The notes under the pieces: generated by a model
What the model was told of the DNA's origin: nothing
The model's database searches: none
The model's input: the letters and a program-made list of their open reading frames with translations, nothing else
In this document: in pieces, positions 1 through 8,232 of the stretch
How the letters are laid out: every line of letters begins with the position of its first letter
Position numbering within the stretch: position 1 is the first letter of the stretch
Assembly: GCA_030447745.1 (NCBI GenBank)
Contig: JAUJOH010000004.1
Coordinates: 98,435 to 162,434 of the forward strand
Length of the DNA stretch: 64,000 nucleotides
Direction: 5' to 3'
Source of the DNA: Chloroflexota bacterium
GTDB taxonomy: Bacteria; Chloroflexota; Limnocylindria; Limnocylindrales; CSP1-4
Position numbers and translations under genes: made by a program

Positions 1-17
1 CCGCCGCTCGCGGGCGG

Positions 18-146
18 TCACCGCGTCGCTGGAACGGCCTTCGCCTTCGCCGGCGAACCCGCCACCTTGCGGAGGCGGCGCCTGGCGGGCTCCTCCGTGC
101 CGACCAGCGTCTCGTTGTCCTCGCCGCGGATGAACGCCTCGACGCG
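18..146 (-). other. In-frame continuation of inositol phosphate synthase beyond an amber codon
   Basis: Reading on past the TAG at 147-149 in the same frame gives 42 more codons before a TGA at 18-20. The predicted peptide begins RVEAFIRGEDNE, which looks like the last helix of actinobacterial-type inositol-3-phosphate synthases, and then becomes a basic, Ala/Lys-rich tail. This suggests the gene once ended at 18 and that TAG replaced a sense codon (GAG and CAG are each one base away). The similarity is judged from memory of the family. Confidence 0.5.
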
Positions 147-1271
147 CTAGAACGCGATGTCGTCGTGGATCTGCTGCGGCGGCGACTTCATGAAGTACGA
201 CGAGGGCCCCACGAGCGTGCCGGCGAGCCCGCGGTCGAGGCCCAGCTTCAGGCAGCGGATCGCGTCCGTGATGACGCCGGCGGAGTTCGGTGAGTCCCAG
301 ACCTCGAGCTTGAGCTCCGCGTTCAGCGGCACGTCGCCGAACGTCGTGCCCTCCATCCGGATGTAGCACCACTTGCGGTCCTGCAGCCAGGGCACGTGGT
401 CGCTGGGGCCGACGTGGACGTCATCCGGGTGGAGCTCGTAGTCGAGCATCGAGGTGACGGCGTTCGTCTTGGAGATCTTCTTCGACTCCAGCCGCTCGCG
501 CTCGAGCATGTTCAGGAAGTCCGTGTTGCCACCGAAGTTGAGCTGGTAGGTCCGGTCCAGCCGAACGCCGCGGTCCATGAACAGGCGGGTGAGGACGCGG
601 TGGCTGATCGTGGCGCCGACCTGGCTCTTGATGTCGTCGCCGATCACTGGCAGCCCGTGGTCCGCGAAGCGGCGCTGCCAGTACGGCTCGCGGCCGATGA
701 AGACCGGGATGGCGTTGATGAAGCCGACCCCCGCCTGGAGCGCCTGCTCGACGTACCACTTCGTCGCCTGCTCCGAGCCGACCGGGAGGTACGACACGAG
801 GACGTCGACCTCGCGCTCCTTGAGGATGCCGACGATGTCCGCCGTGGGGCCGGGCGCCTTCTCGATGATCTGGCCCAGGTACTTGCCGATGCCGTCGTGG
901 GTCATCCCGCGCTCGACCGGGACGCCGAGGTTCGGCACCTTCTGGAAGACGTAGGTGTTGTTCGGCTTCTCGAGGATCGCCTCGGACAGGTCCCTGCCGA
1001 CCTTGTTCTTGTCCACGTCGAACGCAGCGACGAACTCGATGTCGCGGACGTGGTAGCCGCCGAGGTTGACGTGCATGAGCCCCGGGACGAAGTCGTCGTC
1101 GTTCGCCTTCTCGTAGTAGTAGCGGCCCTGCACGAGGCTGCTCGCGCAGTTCCCGACGCCGACGATCGCGACCCGGATCTTGCCGTCGCCCCGACGGCCC
1201 GAGCCGGCCCACGTGTTCTGGGCTGTCGACCCGTTCTTGCCATTGCTGCCGTTCTTGCCGTTGGTGGACAT
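147..1271 (-). CDS. ino1: Inositol-3-phosphate synthase (C-terminus cut by an amber codon)
   Basis: Converts glucose 6-phosphate to 1D-myo-inositol 3-phosphate with NAD as internal redox cofactor, in the cytoplasm. The 374 residues start with about 30 of Asn/Gly-rich linker, followed by the Rossmann motif [13 protein letters not shown] (residues 37-49) typical of the actinobacterial and archaeal branch. The family string SYFMKSPP lies near the end. The ATG at 1271 has AAGGAG 12 bases upstream. It lies 21 bp after a CDP-alcohol phosphatidyltransferase, so the pair should make an inositol phospholipid. The TAG at 147-149 cuts the protein one helix short, because family-like sequence continues in frame to position 18. 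Confidence 0.93.
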   Translation of the reverse strand: MSTNGKNGSNGKNGSTAQNTWAGSGRRGDGKIRVAIVGVGNCASSLVQGRYYYEKANDDDFVPGLMHVNLGGYHVRDIEFVAAFDVDKNKVGRDLSEAILEKPNNTYVFQKVPNLGVPVERGMTHDGIGKYLGQIIEKAPGPTADIVGILKEREVDVLVSYLPVGSEQATKWYVEQALQAGVGFINAIPVFIGREPYWQRRFADHGLPVIGDDIKSQVGATISHRVLTRLFMDRGVRLDRTYQLNFGGNTDFLNMLERERLESKKISKTNAVTSMLDYELHPDDVHVGPSDHVPWLQDRKWCYIRMEGTTFGDVPLNAELKLEVWDSPNSAGVITDAIRCLKLGLDRGLAGTLVGPSSYFMKSPPQQIHDDIAF

Positions 1272-1292
1272 GGTCTCCCGAAGCTCCTTGAA

Positions 1293-1985
1293 CTACCGAT
1301 CGATCTGGCTGAGCTGGCGTCTGACGTGGAGGATCCGCTGGACGACGGTGACCGCGGAGAGGATCGCGATGAGGCCGAGGGCGATGCCGAGGGACCAGGC
1401 GGCCTCGGCCCGGACGGCGTCCCACGACACCAGCAGGTTCTCCATCCCCGGTGGAACCGTGGAACGCAGGCCGCCGAGGGCGCCGCACACGATCAGACCG
1501 ACTGACAGGATCACGAGCCGCTCAGGTCGTGGCGCGAAGCCGACCTCGCCGTGGAGGTTGAGCGCCTCGGCCTTGGCCCGGGTGTAGGTCACGACCGAGG
1601 CGAACGCGAGCGCCGCGCCCGCGAGGCCGACGCCGGGCAGGAAGCCGGCGGCAGCGCAGCCGAAGGCGACGCCGGCAAGGACGAGGCTCTCCCCGGTGCG
1701 GTCCAGCGTCGAGTCGAGGAAGGCGCCGAAGCGCGACGCCCGCCCGGTCGCGCGCGCGAGGGCGCCGTCGAACATGTCGAAGATCCCGAACGTGAGAACG
1801 AGGAGACCCGCCGCCACCCACAGCTCGGACGCCGCGGCGACGGCCGCGAGGCACGTGCCGAGGAATCCGACCACGGTGAGCGTGTTCGGCGTCACGCCGG
1901 AGCGCCCGAGCGCGACGGCGACGGGAACGGCCATGGCCCGCAGGCGGTGGCGCGTCCCGGCCGAGACGAGGGAGCGGTTGATCAC
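1293..1985 (-). CDS. CDP-alcohol phosphatidyltransferase (probable phosphatidylinositol phosphate synthase)
   Basis: Integral membrane enzyme that moves a phosphatidyl group from CDP-diacylglycerol to an alcohol. The complete family signature D-x2-D-G-x2-A-R-x8-G-x3-D-x3-D is present (D70, D73, G74, A77, R78, G87, D91, D95), with about five or six hydrophobic segments around it, total 230 residues. I chose the GTG at 1985 because GTGA overlaps the stop of the upstream ArsR gene, a common coupling arrangement. The downstream inositol-3-phosphate synthase makes inositol phosphate the likely acceptor, as in actinobacterial PgsA1, but a PgsA-type reaction is not excluded. It ends in TAG, in the same frame as the ino1 start 21 bp later. 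Confidence 0.88.
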   Translation of the reverse strand: MINRSLVSAGTRHRLRAMAVPVAVALGRSGVTPNTLTVVGFLGTCLAAVAAASELWVAAGLLVLTFGIFDMFDGALARATGRASRFGAFLDSTLDRTGESLVLAGVAFGCAAAGFLPGVGLAGAALAFASVVTYTRAKAEALNLHGEVGFAPRPERLVILSVGLIVCGALGGLRSTVPPGMENLLVSWDAVRAEAAWSLGIALGLIAILSAVTVVQRILHVRRQLSQIDR

Positions 1986-2236
1986 GAGGTCGCGCTCCGC
2001 GGCCGCGCGCCGAGCCCGAGGACCACGCGCTCGCGCTCGACGAACGCCTCCCACGCCTCCGGGCGGAGCCGGCAGACAGTCTCGCGGCCCTTGCGCCGCG
2101 TCTCCACGAGCCCGGCGGCCCGCAGCCGTCCGATGTGCCAGCTGACGAGCGGCTGCGAGAGCCCGACTTCCCCGATCAGATCCGTCACGGACGCCTCGCC
2201 GCCTGCCAGGTGCTGGACGATGCGCATCCGGTTCAC
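1982..2236 (-). CDS. ArsR/SmtB-family winged-helix regulator (start uncertain)
   Basis: Small DNA-binding repressor-like protein. The helix-turn-helix reads DLIGEVGLSQPLVSWHIGRL, the usual ArsR recognition region. From the GTG at 2236 it has 84 residues but lacks the first family helix. That helix is plainly encoded upstream in the same frame (RALRVVHKALADVNRMRIV), but no ATG, GTG or TTG occurs before a stop at 2369-2371. A CTG at 2336-2338 with GGAG seven bases before it would give a normal 118-residue protein. No metal-binding cysteine cluster is visible. It is coupled to the phosphatidyltransferase and probably controls the inositol lipid unit. Confidence 0.78.
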   Translation of the reverse strand: MNRMRIVQHLAGGEASVTDLIGEVGLSQPLVSWHIGRLRAAGLVETRRKGRETVCRLRPEAWEAFVERERVVLGLGARPRSATS

Positions 2237-2381
2237 GTCCGCGAGCGCCTTGTGGACGACGCGAAGGGCACGGAGCTCATCCGGCTGATCGACGATCGTG
2301 GCGAGCGTCGAGCGGATCCGGGCGGGGGAGGGACTCAGGGCAGGGCTCCGGCTGGTGCGGTCGACCGATCAACACGCATTT

Positions 2382-2399
2382 ATATCAATCGGCGTTGAT
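2382..2399 (-). promoter_or_regulatory. Possible ArsR operator and promoter
   Basis: An inverted repeat ATCAA (2384-2388) - six bases - TTGAT (2395-2399) lies in an unusually AT-rich patch 44-61 bp upstream of the putative CTG start of the ArsR gene. On the minus strand the same patch contains TATAAA, a reasonable -10. Imperfect AT-rich dyads are typical ArsR-family operators, so autoregulation is plausible. Confidence 0.35.
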
Positions 2400-3029
2400 G
2401 CTACGTGAGCCGAACGATCGCTGTCAAGGACGAGGCGGCGGTGGCTTCGGTACGCCGGGCGAAACCCAGTGGACCACGGCACACGGCGCATGGCCGGACC
2501 TGCGTGCCGTTCTGGCCAGGGTCGACGGTCGTCGGGCGTGATATGCCCGTCGGCCGCATGCGGCGCGAGTGGTACCGGTGCCTCGCTGTGCTTCGGGCGC
2601 TCTCCCGGCGGGCGATGCCGGCGGCCGCGTCGTGTCGGCGTCCCCCCGGTTGCCGGCATGCCCGGCGGGACTGCTATGCGTCACGAGTCACGGAAACACG
2701 GCCAGCGGTGCGCCGGTGGACTGCAAGGACGCCGGATCCGCCCGACACGGTACGGGCGCGATCGTGGCGGGAGCGTCGCGACGGGCGTCCCATCGCCTCC
2801 GCACGGCCAACCAGCCCGCCGGCGAATATCTGGCCCGCGTAACGGCCCGCACGACGCGAAGCAGTACACCAGCGAATAAAGGGCAGGGTCGTCGGCCGCG
2901 GGCACAGTGCCGAGATCCGCCGCCCCGGGCCCGATGCTCGGCGCGACGAGCCAGACGGGCGCCCGGTTCGCGGGCCGTACCGCATCCGACCCCCGTGCCG
3001 GGGCGCACTTCCGGCAGTGACCACGCCGC
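2400..3029. other. Intergenic region, no supportable gene
   Basis: About 630 bp between the divergent ArsR and MFS genes. Open frames exist on both strands because GC-rich DNA has few stops, but none has a recognisable motif, a ribosome-binding site with a sensible start, or the codon pattern of the neighbouring genes. The composition is less regular than in nearby coding DNA. No tRNA, terminator-like hairpin with a U-tract, or repeat was seen. Confidence 0.5.
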
Positions 3030-3035
3030 TACACT
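3030..3035 (+). promoter_or_regulatory. -10 box TACACT of a probable leaderless MFS transcript
   Basis: TACACT ends six bases before the ATG at 3042, placing the expected transcription start at or next to the start codon. No ribosome-binding site precedes the ATG, which fits a leaderless mRNA. No clear -35 is visible. Confidence 0.4.
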
Positions 3036-3041
3036 CGGCGA

Positions 3042-4691
3042 ATGAGCCGGGGTTCCTCGCTCGTCCTGCTCGCCGTCTTCGGCGCCGGTGTTTTTCTGGC
3101 CGGGCTCGAGCTGATGATCACGGCGGTCGCGCTGCCGGCGATCGTCACGGACCTCGCCGACTGGACCCAGCTCCGCAAGGCCTCGTGGGTCGTGCAGGCG
3201 TACCTGCTCGTGTACGTCGTCACGATGCCGCTCGCCGGCCGGCTCTCCGACCTGTGGGGCGCTCGCCGGCTGCTCCTCGGCGCGCTCGCGGTCTTCATCG
3301 TCGGGTCGGCGCTGTGCGGGGCGGCTCGCAACCTCGATCAGCTGATCGCTGCCCGGCTCGTCCAGGCGCTCGGCGGCGGCGCGCTCGTGCCGATCGCGAC
3401 GGCCGCCGCATCGCACCTGTACCAGGGCCACGCCCGGCCGCGCGCCCTCGGCGTCGTCGGCGCGCTCACCTTCCTCGGGATGGCGGCCGGGCCGTTCCTC
3501 GGGGCGGCGATCCTCGACACGGTCTACGTCGACGCGGCGCTCGCGCGCGCCGGAGTCGGCGGCGCCCTCGTCGACCTGCTCGCGCCGTCCTGGCGGTGGG
3601 TGTTCTACGTCAACGTGCCGATCGGCATCGTGGCGCTCCTTCTCGGCTGGGCGGCCTCGTCCGGCTGGGACACGCCGCGGCGGACCGGGCGCGTCGACGT
3701 GTCCGGCGGCACCGTGTTCACCATCGCGCTGGCGGCTGCCCTCGTGGGGGTCACCCTGGTCGGCCTGGAGGGCGGTGGCCTGCTCGGGATCCCGCCGGCG
3801 GCGCTCGTGACCGGGCTGCTCATCGTGGCCTTCCTGGCCACCCTGGTGACGATCGTGCTCGGCCTGCGGTCCGACGACCCGTACCTCGACCCGCGGCTGT
3901 TCCGGAGCGGCGTCTTCAGCGCCGCCGTCCTCGTCTCGCTCCTGACCGGGTACGCCTTCGCGACGGCCATCATCGGCGGCGCCGTCTTCGTCGACCGCGT
4001 GCTCTACGGCGGACCGGATCTACAGCGCCTGGCGCTCGGGTCGCTGGCCGGCGCGACGGCGATCGGCGCGCTGGTCTCGGGTTTCGCGGTGCGGCTGCTG
4101 TCGCTCCGGCTCGTGACGCTCGTGGGGCTCGCGGCCAGCGGGGCGAGCCTCGTGGCCATGTCGCAATGGGCGACCGGGACGTCGATCGAGGCGGTCGCGA
4201 TCACGCTGGCCGTCTTCGGGCTCGGGTTCGGGCTGACCGTGACGCCCCGTTCGACCGCTGCGGTCGAGGCCGTCGGCCGGCGCGCCTTCGGTGTCGCGTC
4301 GGCGACCGTGACGGTCGCGCGGATGATCGGCATGGCCGTCGGCCTGGCCGTGCTCACCGCGTACGGCTCGACGACGATCGAGCGGCTCTACGATCAGGTC
4401 TACGCAACGCCGGAGGCGTACAAGCAGTTCATCCCGGCGGAGCTGCAGGACCGCCCGCTGCGAGACGGCCTCGTGGTCGAGGCGCTCGAGACCTGGGCGG
4501 CCGGCGAGGGCGCCCGGATCATGGTCGGCATCTTTCTCGTCGCCGCCGTCCTCAGCGCAGCCGCCGTGCCACCCGCCCTCGCGATGGGGCAGCGCACGGC
4601 CGAGCACCCCGATCCCGCCGGCGAGCACCGTCGCGGCGGGCCACTGGAGACCGATGGCACGGACGACGCCGAGCCCACCCTCGCGCTCTGA
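3042..4691 (+). CDS. MFS transporter, DHA2 (EmrB/QacA) type drug exporter
   Basis: Proton-driven multidrug efflux pump of the inner membrane. The 549-residue protein has about 14 hydrophobic segments, as in the DHA2 family, with motif A (GRLSDLWGARR, residues 66-76) and the antiporter motif C (GALTFLGMAAGPFLG, about 140-154). A Gly-rich stretch replaces the usual sharper substrate-pocket motifs, so substrates cannot be guessed. The start has no Shine-Dalgarno sequence and follows a -10 box directly. Its last 38 bases overlap the start of the CorA-like gene, so the two are probably co-transcribed. Confidence 0.9.
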   Translation: MSRGSSLVLLAVFGAGVFLAGLELMITAVALPAIVTDLADWTQLRKASWVVQAYLLVYVVTMPLAGRLSDLWGARRLLLGALAVFIVGSALCGAARNLDQLIAARLVQALGGGALVPIATAAASHLYQGHARPRALGVVGALTFLGMAAGPFLGAAILDTVYVDAALARAGVGGALVDLLAPSWRWVFYVNVPIGIVALLLGWAASSGWDTPRRTGRVDVSGGTVFTIALAAALVGVTLVGLEGGGLLGIPPAALVTGLLIVAFLATLVTIVLGLRSDDPYLDPRLFRSGVFSAAVLVSLLTGYAFATAIIGGAVFVDRVLYGGPDLQRLALGSLAGATAIGALVSGFAVRLLSLRLVTLVGLAASGASLVAMSQWATGTSIEAVAITLAVFGLGFGLTVTPRSTAAVEAVGRRAFGVASATVTVARMIGMAVGLAVLTAYGSTTIERLYDQVYATPEAYKQFIPAELQDRPLRDGLVVEALETWAAGEGARIMVGIFLVAAVLSAAAVPPALAMGQRTAEHPDPAGEHRRGGPLETDGTDDAEPTLAL

Positions 4692-5733
4692 CGGCGCCCC
4701 GCGGGGGCGCGACGCGACGGCCGCCCGGAACGCGGTCGCGCTGCCGCGGCACCAGGAGACCCAGCGCCGCAGGCACGTCCACGTCCTGGGCATCGGCCCC
4801 GACGGCGCGCGGGTCGAGGTGGACGGCCTCGATGGTCTCGAGCGCGCGTTCCGCGACCCTCGGCTCCGGCTGTGGATCGATGCCGCCGAGCCCGACCACG
4901 AGACGCTCCAGCGGCTGGCGGGCATCCTGGGGCTGCACCCGCTGGTCGTCGAGGACATCCAGGAGCAGAACCAGCGGGCCAAGGCGGAGCGCCTCGAGGG
5001 CAGCCTCCACCTCGTCCTGTTCGCCCTGATGTACGAGGGCGAGGTCGTCGAGTCGGAGGTCGACTTCGTCCTGACCGAGCGGTACCTGTTCACCGTCCAC
5101 GAGGCGGACTGGGACCCACACCAGGCACCGCAGGTCCGTCGGGACCCGGCGGCGCTGCTCGCGAACGGCCCGGACTACCTCCTCTACGCGATCGCGGACT
5201 GGCTCGTCGACGGCTACTTCCCGGTCCTCGACCGGCTGACGGACGAGATCGACGAGCTCCAGGACGAGGTGGTCTCGCGCAACTCGAGCTGGAACCTCGA
5301 GCGCCTCTTCGTCCTGAAGCGCGAGCTGATCGGGATGCGTCGAGCGACGACCCCCGCGCGCGAGATCTTCAACCAGCTCACGAACCGCGAGCTCGGGCTC
5401 GTGCAGCCCGCGCACGTCATCTACTACCGCGACGTCTACGACCACCTGATCCGGGTCACGGAGGAGCTCGACACGTACCGGGAGCTCGTGTCCGGGACGC
5501 TGGACGTCTACCTCACGTCGGTCAACAACAACCTGTCGAACATCATGAAGCGGCTCACCGGCGTCACGGTGATCCTCGCCGGGGTGGGTGCGGTGGCCGG
5601 GATCTTCGGGATGAGCGAGGCCGGGACGGCGCTGGCGGGCGGCGAGGCACGGGGGTTCTGGATCGTCGCGGCGACCGTCGTCGCGCTCGCGGCGGGGGTG
5701 GCGATCCTCCTTCGCAGCATCGACTGGATCTGA
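4654..5733 (+). CDS. CorA-family divalent cation channel with a GMS signature
   Basis: Pentameric Mg2+/Co2+ type channel: a large cytoplasmic N-terminal domain with a long acidic coiled-coil helix (about residues 185-300), then two C-terminal membrane helices (about 298-318 and 335-353). CorA proteins have Gly-Met-Asn after the first helix as the ion selectivity filter; here the residues are Gly-Met-Ser (319-321), so selectivity or ion may differ. Length (359) is normal. The ATG at 4654 lies inside the MFS gene and has GGAG four bases upstream, supporting translational coupling. The stretch before the cytoplasmic domain is basic and low-complexity. Confidence 0.85.
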   Translation: MARTTPSPPSRSDGAPRGRDATAARNAVALPRHQETQRRRHVHVLGIGPDGARVEVDGLDGLERAFRDPRLRLWIDAAEPDHETLQRLAGILGLHPLVVEDIQEQNQRAKAERLEGSLHLVLFALMYEGEVVESEVDFVLTERYLFTVHEADWDPHQAPQVRRDPAALLANGPDYLLYAIADWLVDGYFPVLDRLTDEIDELQDEVVSRNSSWNLERLFVLKRELIGMRRATTPAREIFNQLTNRELGLVQPAHVIYYRDVYDHLIRVTEELDTYRELVSGTLDVYLTSVNNNLSNIMKRLTGVTVILAGVGAVAGIFGMSEAGTALAGGEARGFWIVAATVVALAAGVAILLRSIDWI

Positions 5734-5776
5734 CGTGCACGCCGGGCGCGGGATCGCGCTCACCGGCCTGCCGCCG

Positions 5777-5800
5777 CGCTAGCTGCGGCTCGCTAGCTGC
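5777..5800. repeat. Two direct copies of CGCTAGCTGC between convergent genes
   Basis: The 10-mer occurs at 5777-5786 and 5791-5800, between the ends of the CorA-like and sortase-like genes. Each copy contains the palindrome GCTAGC, so the region can fold in either transcript. The second copy overlaps the sortase stop codon. A role in termination is possible but no U-tract is present. Confidence 0.35.
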
Positions 5801-6550
5801 ACTCCACCGGCGCGGCGCTCGGGTGCGCGTCCTCGGGGTCCGGCGCCGGACCGCTCGACAGCGGCTCGGCAACGACCTGGAGCTTGGGTACGGTTCCGCG
5901 CGGCCCCTCGGATGTCTGGAGCCACAGCTGCTCGTGGTCCGCGTTGAGCGCCTCGTCAAGATCGGTCTGGTGGCGCCGGACCTCCGTGATCGCGTAGAGG
6001 AAGAGCTGTTCGTCATTCGTCCAGACCTGGACGACCATGCCGAGCATCCCAGCGCCGTCGCGCACCTCGGACTGGCGGAGCAGCGGCAGGAACATCCCCT
6101 CCCGTGCATGCGCGTAGAGGTAGATGGCGCGCCCCTCTCCCGGCTGTCCGAGCTCACGGATGTACATCTACATCGCGACGTCGCACAGCGGGTAGTCGTC
6201 CGCGCCGGCCGGTGGCAGGATGACCGGCAGGTCGATCCGGAGGGCCGGCACCGCAACCCGGGTCGCGGCGCGATCGACCGGGACGGATGGGTCCGCGCTG
6301 CTCGACGGGCTCGGTGACGCCGGACTCGACGGCCGGATCGTGCCGGACGGTGCGACCGAGCTCGCCGGCGCGGACGCGGGCGGCGTCGCCGCGCGCGGCT
6401 CGGGGACGCGGCCGGCGAGTCGGACGGCGGCACGCCCGCGGTCGCGGGGTCCGTCCACGTCACGAGTCCGGCGGTCACGATCGCAACGCCGGCCGCCGTG
6501 AGCAGCGCCGGGATGAAACGAGCGCGGACGCCGTCCAGGAGTTTCGCCAT
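5793..6550 (-). pseudogene. Sortase-family protein, disrupted by a frameshift and an amber codon
   Basis: The N-terminus from ATG 6550 (MAKLLDGVRARFIPALL) is a membrane anchor followed by a Pro/Ser-rich linker. The frame shifts near 6400-6412, in a run of four G on the plus strand. It then runs through a sortase-like start (LRIDLPVILPPAGADDYPLCDVAM) to a TAG at 6168-6170, and resumes at an ATG immediately after it with 124 residues containing LYAHAREGMFLPLL. The TAG lies in a perfect 6-bp tandem duplication (TACATC twice, plus strand 6163-6174); removing one copy restores the frame. The usual catalytic Cys region reads LWLQTSEGP, so a Ser stands where Cys is expected. Probably inactive; the last part could be re-initiated from TAGATG. 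Confidence 0.7.
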
Positions 6551-6606
6551 CAGACTGCTGAGCCTAGCAGGCGAGTCGCGCGGGCTTGAGCGCCGGTTCT
6601 TGCTGG

Positions 6607-6612
6607 TACCCT
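6607..6612 (+). promoter_or_regulatory. -10 box TACCCT of a probable leaderless transcript
   Basis: TACCCT ends seven bases before the ATG at 6620, with a TG two bases further upstream (TGGTACCCT) and a weak -35 TTGAGC at 6586-6591. No ribosome-binding site lies between the box and the ATG. Confidence 0.35.
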
Positions 6613-6619
6613 CGCCGCG

Positions 6620-7300
6620 ATGTCGTCCCGTATGCCGGTGGTCGCCGGGCTGGTGACGGGGGTGCTCGCGGCGGCGGGCGTCCTCGCCCTTGCGTTCAGC
6701 CTTGCCCCGGATCGCGGGACCGCCGGTCCGACGCTGCCGCCTCCGCCGTCCTCGCCGGACAGCGCCGCCACCGGCCTTTTCACGTCGCCACTCGGCTCGG
6801 CGTCAGGCGGGACGAGCGGCTCAGCGCCACCCGGCGACAGCCCCAGCCCAGCGCTGGCCGGCTTCCACGTCGGCGAGCCGGCACCGCCGCTGCGGCTGCC
6901 CCAGCTCGGCGGCGGAACGGTCGAACTCGCCGCCCTGCGCGGCAAGCCGGTGTGGGTCCACTTCTTGGCCACGTGGTGCCCGCCCTGCCAGGACGAGCTG
7001 CCGCTGATGAACGGCTACGCCGCGCGCTACGCCGACGAGGGTCTCGTCGTGGTGGCCGTCGACGTGCGCGAGGACGAAGGCACGGTTGCCACCTTCGCCG
7101 AGCGGCTGGGGGTCACGTTTCCAGTCGCCCTGGACACCAACGGGACGGCGCAGCGCGCGTGGGAGGCCGCCGCCCTGCCGGTCCACTTCTGGGTCGACGC
7201 CGACGGCGTGGTTCGCGACGGCGCGCTCGGCGGGATCGGCCCGGACGTCATGGCCGCCGGGTTGCGGACGATCCTGCCCGGGGTTGAGGTCACGCCCTGA
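6620..7300 (+). CDS. TlpA-like membrane-anchored thioredoxin
   Basis: Extracytoplasmic thiol-disulfide oxidoreductase. Residues 6-29 form an N-terminal membrane anchor, followed by a Pro/Ser/Gly-rich spacer and, from about residue 80, a thioredoxin fold with the redox motif W-C-P-P-C (C120, C123). The cis-Pro region reads AALPVHFWVD. Of the TlpA/ResA type, it could reduce apocytochrome c or maintain exported thiols, but no cytochrome c maturation gene is nearby, so the partner is unknown. It is followed 68 bp later by the trehalose-phosphatase on the same strand. Confidence 0.88.
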   Translation: MSSRMPVVAGLVTGVLAAAGVLALAFSLAPDRGTAGPTLPPPPSSPDSAATGLFTSPLGSASGGTSGSAPPGDSPSPALAGFHVGEPAPPLRLPQLGGGTVELAALRGKPVWVHFLATWCPPCQDELPLMNGYAARYADEGLVVVAVDVREDEGTVATFAERLGVTFPVALDTNGTAQRAWEAAALPVHFWVDADGVVRDGALGGIGPDVMAAGLRTILPGVEVTP

Positions 7301-7368
7301 GCGGGGTCGACGCGCCGCTGGCCGGCTCCCCGCGACTCCCCGCCGGGCTCCCCGCGGCACGGGCGCGG

Positions 7369-8232
7369 GTGGCTCCGCTCCTGGCCGCCGGCGGCCGCCT
7401 GCTCGTGGTCACCGACTTCGACGGCACGTTGGCCCCGATCTCCATCGACCCGCTCGCCACGGTCATCGAGCCGCTCGGCCGGCGCGCGGTGCGGCGCCTG
7501 GCGCGGGTCGCCGACAGGCGCCCGGACCGGCTGGCGCTCGTCGTCCTGTCCGGCCGGCTCGCGGCCGACGTGGCGGGGCGGGTCCGTGTCGGGGGCGTGC
7601 GCTATCTCGGCAACCACGGCCTCGAGGGCGGGACCGTGCGGCGCGGCCGGCCGGCGGAGGCGATGGAGGTCGTCGTCGACGCCGCCCTCGGGCGCTGGCA
7701 GGCGCCCACGGCGGCGATCGCCGACGGCGTGCTGGCGGCCCTCGGCCGGCCGGGCTGGCTGTTCTTCGAACCCAAGGGGCCGACCGTCGCCTTCCACTTC
7801 CGCCAGGCGCCGGACCCGGACGCCGCGCGGGTCGCCGTCATCGAGGCGATCGAGGCGACGGAGCGCGCGCTCGGGGTGGAGGGTCTCGTCCAGGTCGAGG
7901 GTCGCCGCGTGGTCGAGCTGCGGCCGGCAACCGCGGGCGGCAAGGGCGTCGCGATGGAGCGGTTGATCCGGGACGAGCGACCACGCGCCGTGCTGACCCT
8001 CGGTGACGACGTCAGCGACGCCGAGGCGTTCGCGGTCGTCCGCGCAGCCCGCGAGCGCGGCGAGCTCGACGGTCTCGCCGTCGTCGTCCAGGGCGCCCGC
8101 GAGACCGGGCCTGCCGTGCGGGCCGCCGCGGACGTCGAGCTGGCGTCCCCCCGCGAGGCTGCCCGGCTCATGTCCGCGCTGGCCGGAGCGCTCGAGCGGG
8201 AGGACGCGGACCGTGGCGCCGTCAGGCGCTGA
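7369..8232 (+). CDS. otsB: Trehalose-6-phosphate phosphatase
   Basis: HAD-superfamily phosphatase that hydrolyses trehalose 6-phosphate to trehalose. Motif I is DFDGTLAPI (D16 nucleophile, D18), an SGR motif follows (VVLSGRLAADV), and the late acidic motif is GDDVSDAEAF, which carries Ser where most family members have Thr. The cap-domain string YLGNHGLEGG is typical. The GTG at 7369 is the first usable start after an in-frame stop at 7285-7287. The synthase otsA lies at 10610-12238 on the other strand, so the pathway is complete but split. The 3' end overlaps the convergent dehydrogenase by 11 bp. Confidence 0.9.
   Translation: MAPLLAAGGRLLVVTDFDGTLAPISIDPLATVIEPLGRRAVRRLARVADRRPDRLALVVLSGRLAADVAGRVRVGGVRYLGNHGLEGGTVRRGRPAEAMEVVVDAALGRWQAPTAAIADGVLAALGRPGWLFFEPKGPTVAFHFRQAPDPDAARVAVIEAIEATERALGVEGLVQVEGRRVVELRPATAGGKGVAMERLIRDERPRAVLTLGDDVSDAEAFAVVRAARERGELDGLAVVVQGARETGPAVRAAADVELASPREAARLMSALAGALEREDADRGAVRR

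Noticed and set aside
1271-1293. Fusion of the phosphatidyltransferase and inositol phosphate synthase by amber readthrough
   Set aside because: The frames are in phase, but ino1 has its own ATG and ribosome-binding site and both proteins have normal lengths; phase agreement happens by chance one time in three.
2405-2879. Several overlapping open frames between the ArsR and MFS genes
   Set aside because: None has a ribosome-binding site with a matching start, a known motif or normal codon bias, and they overlap each other on both strands.
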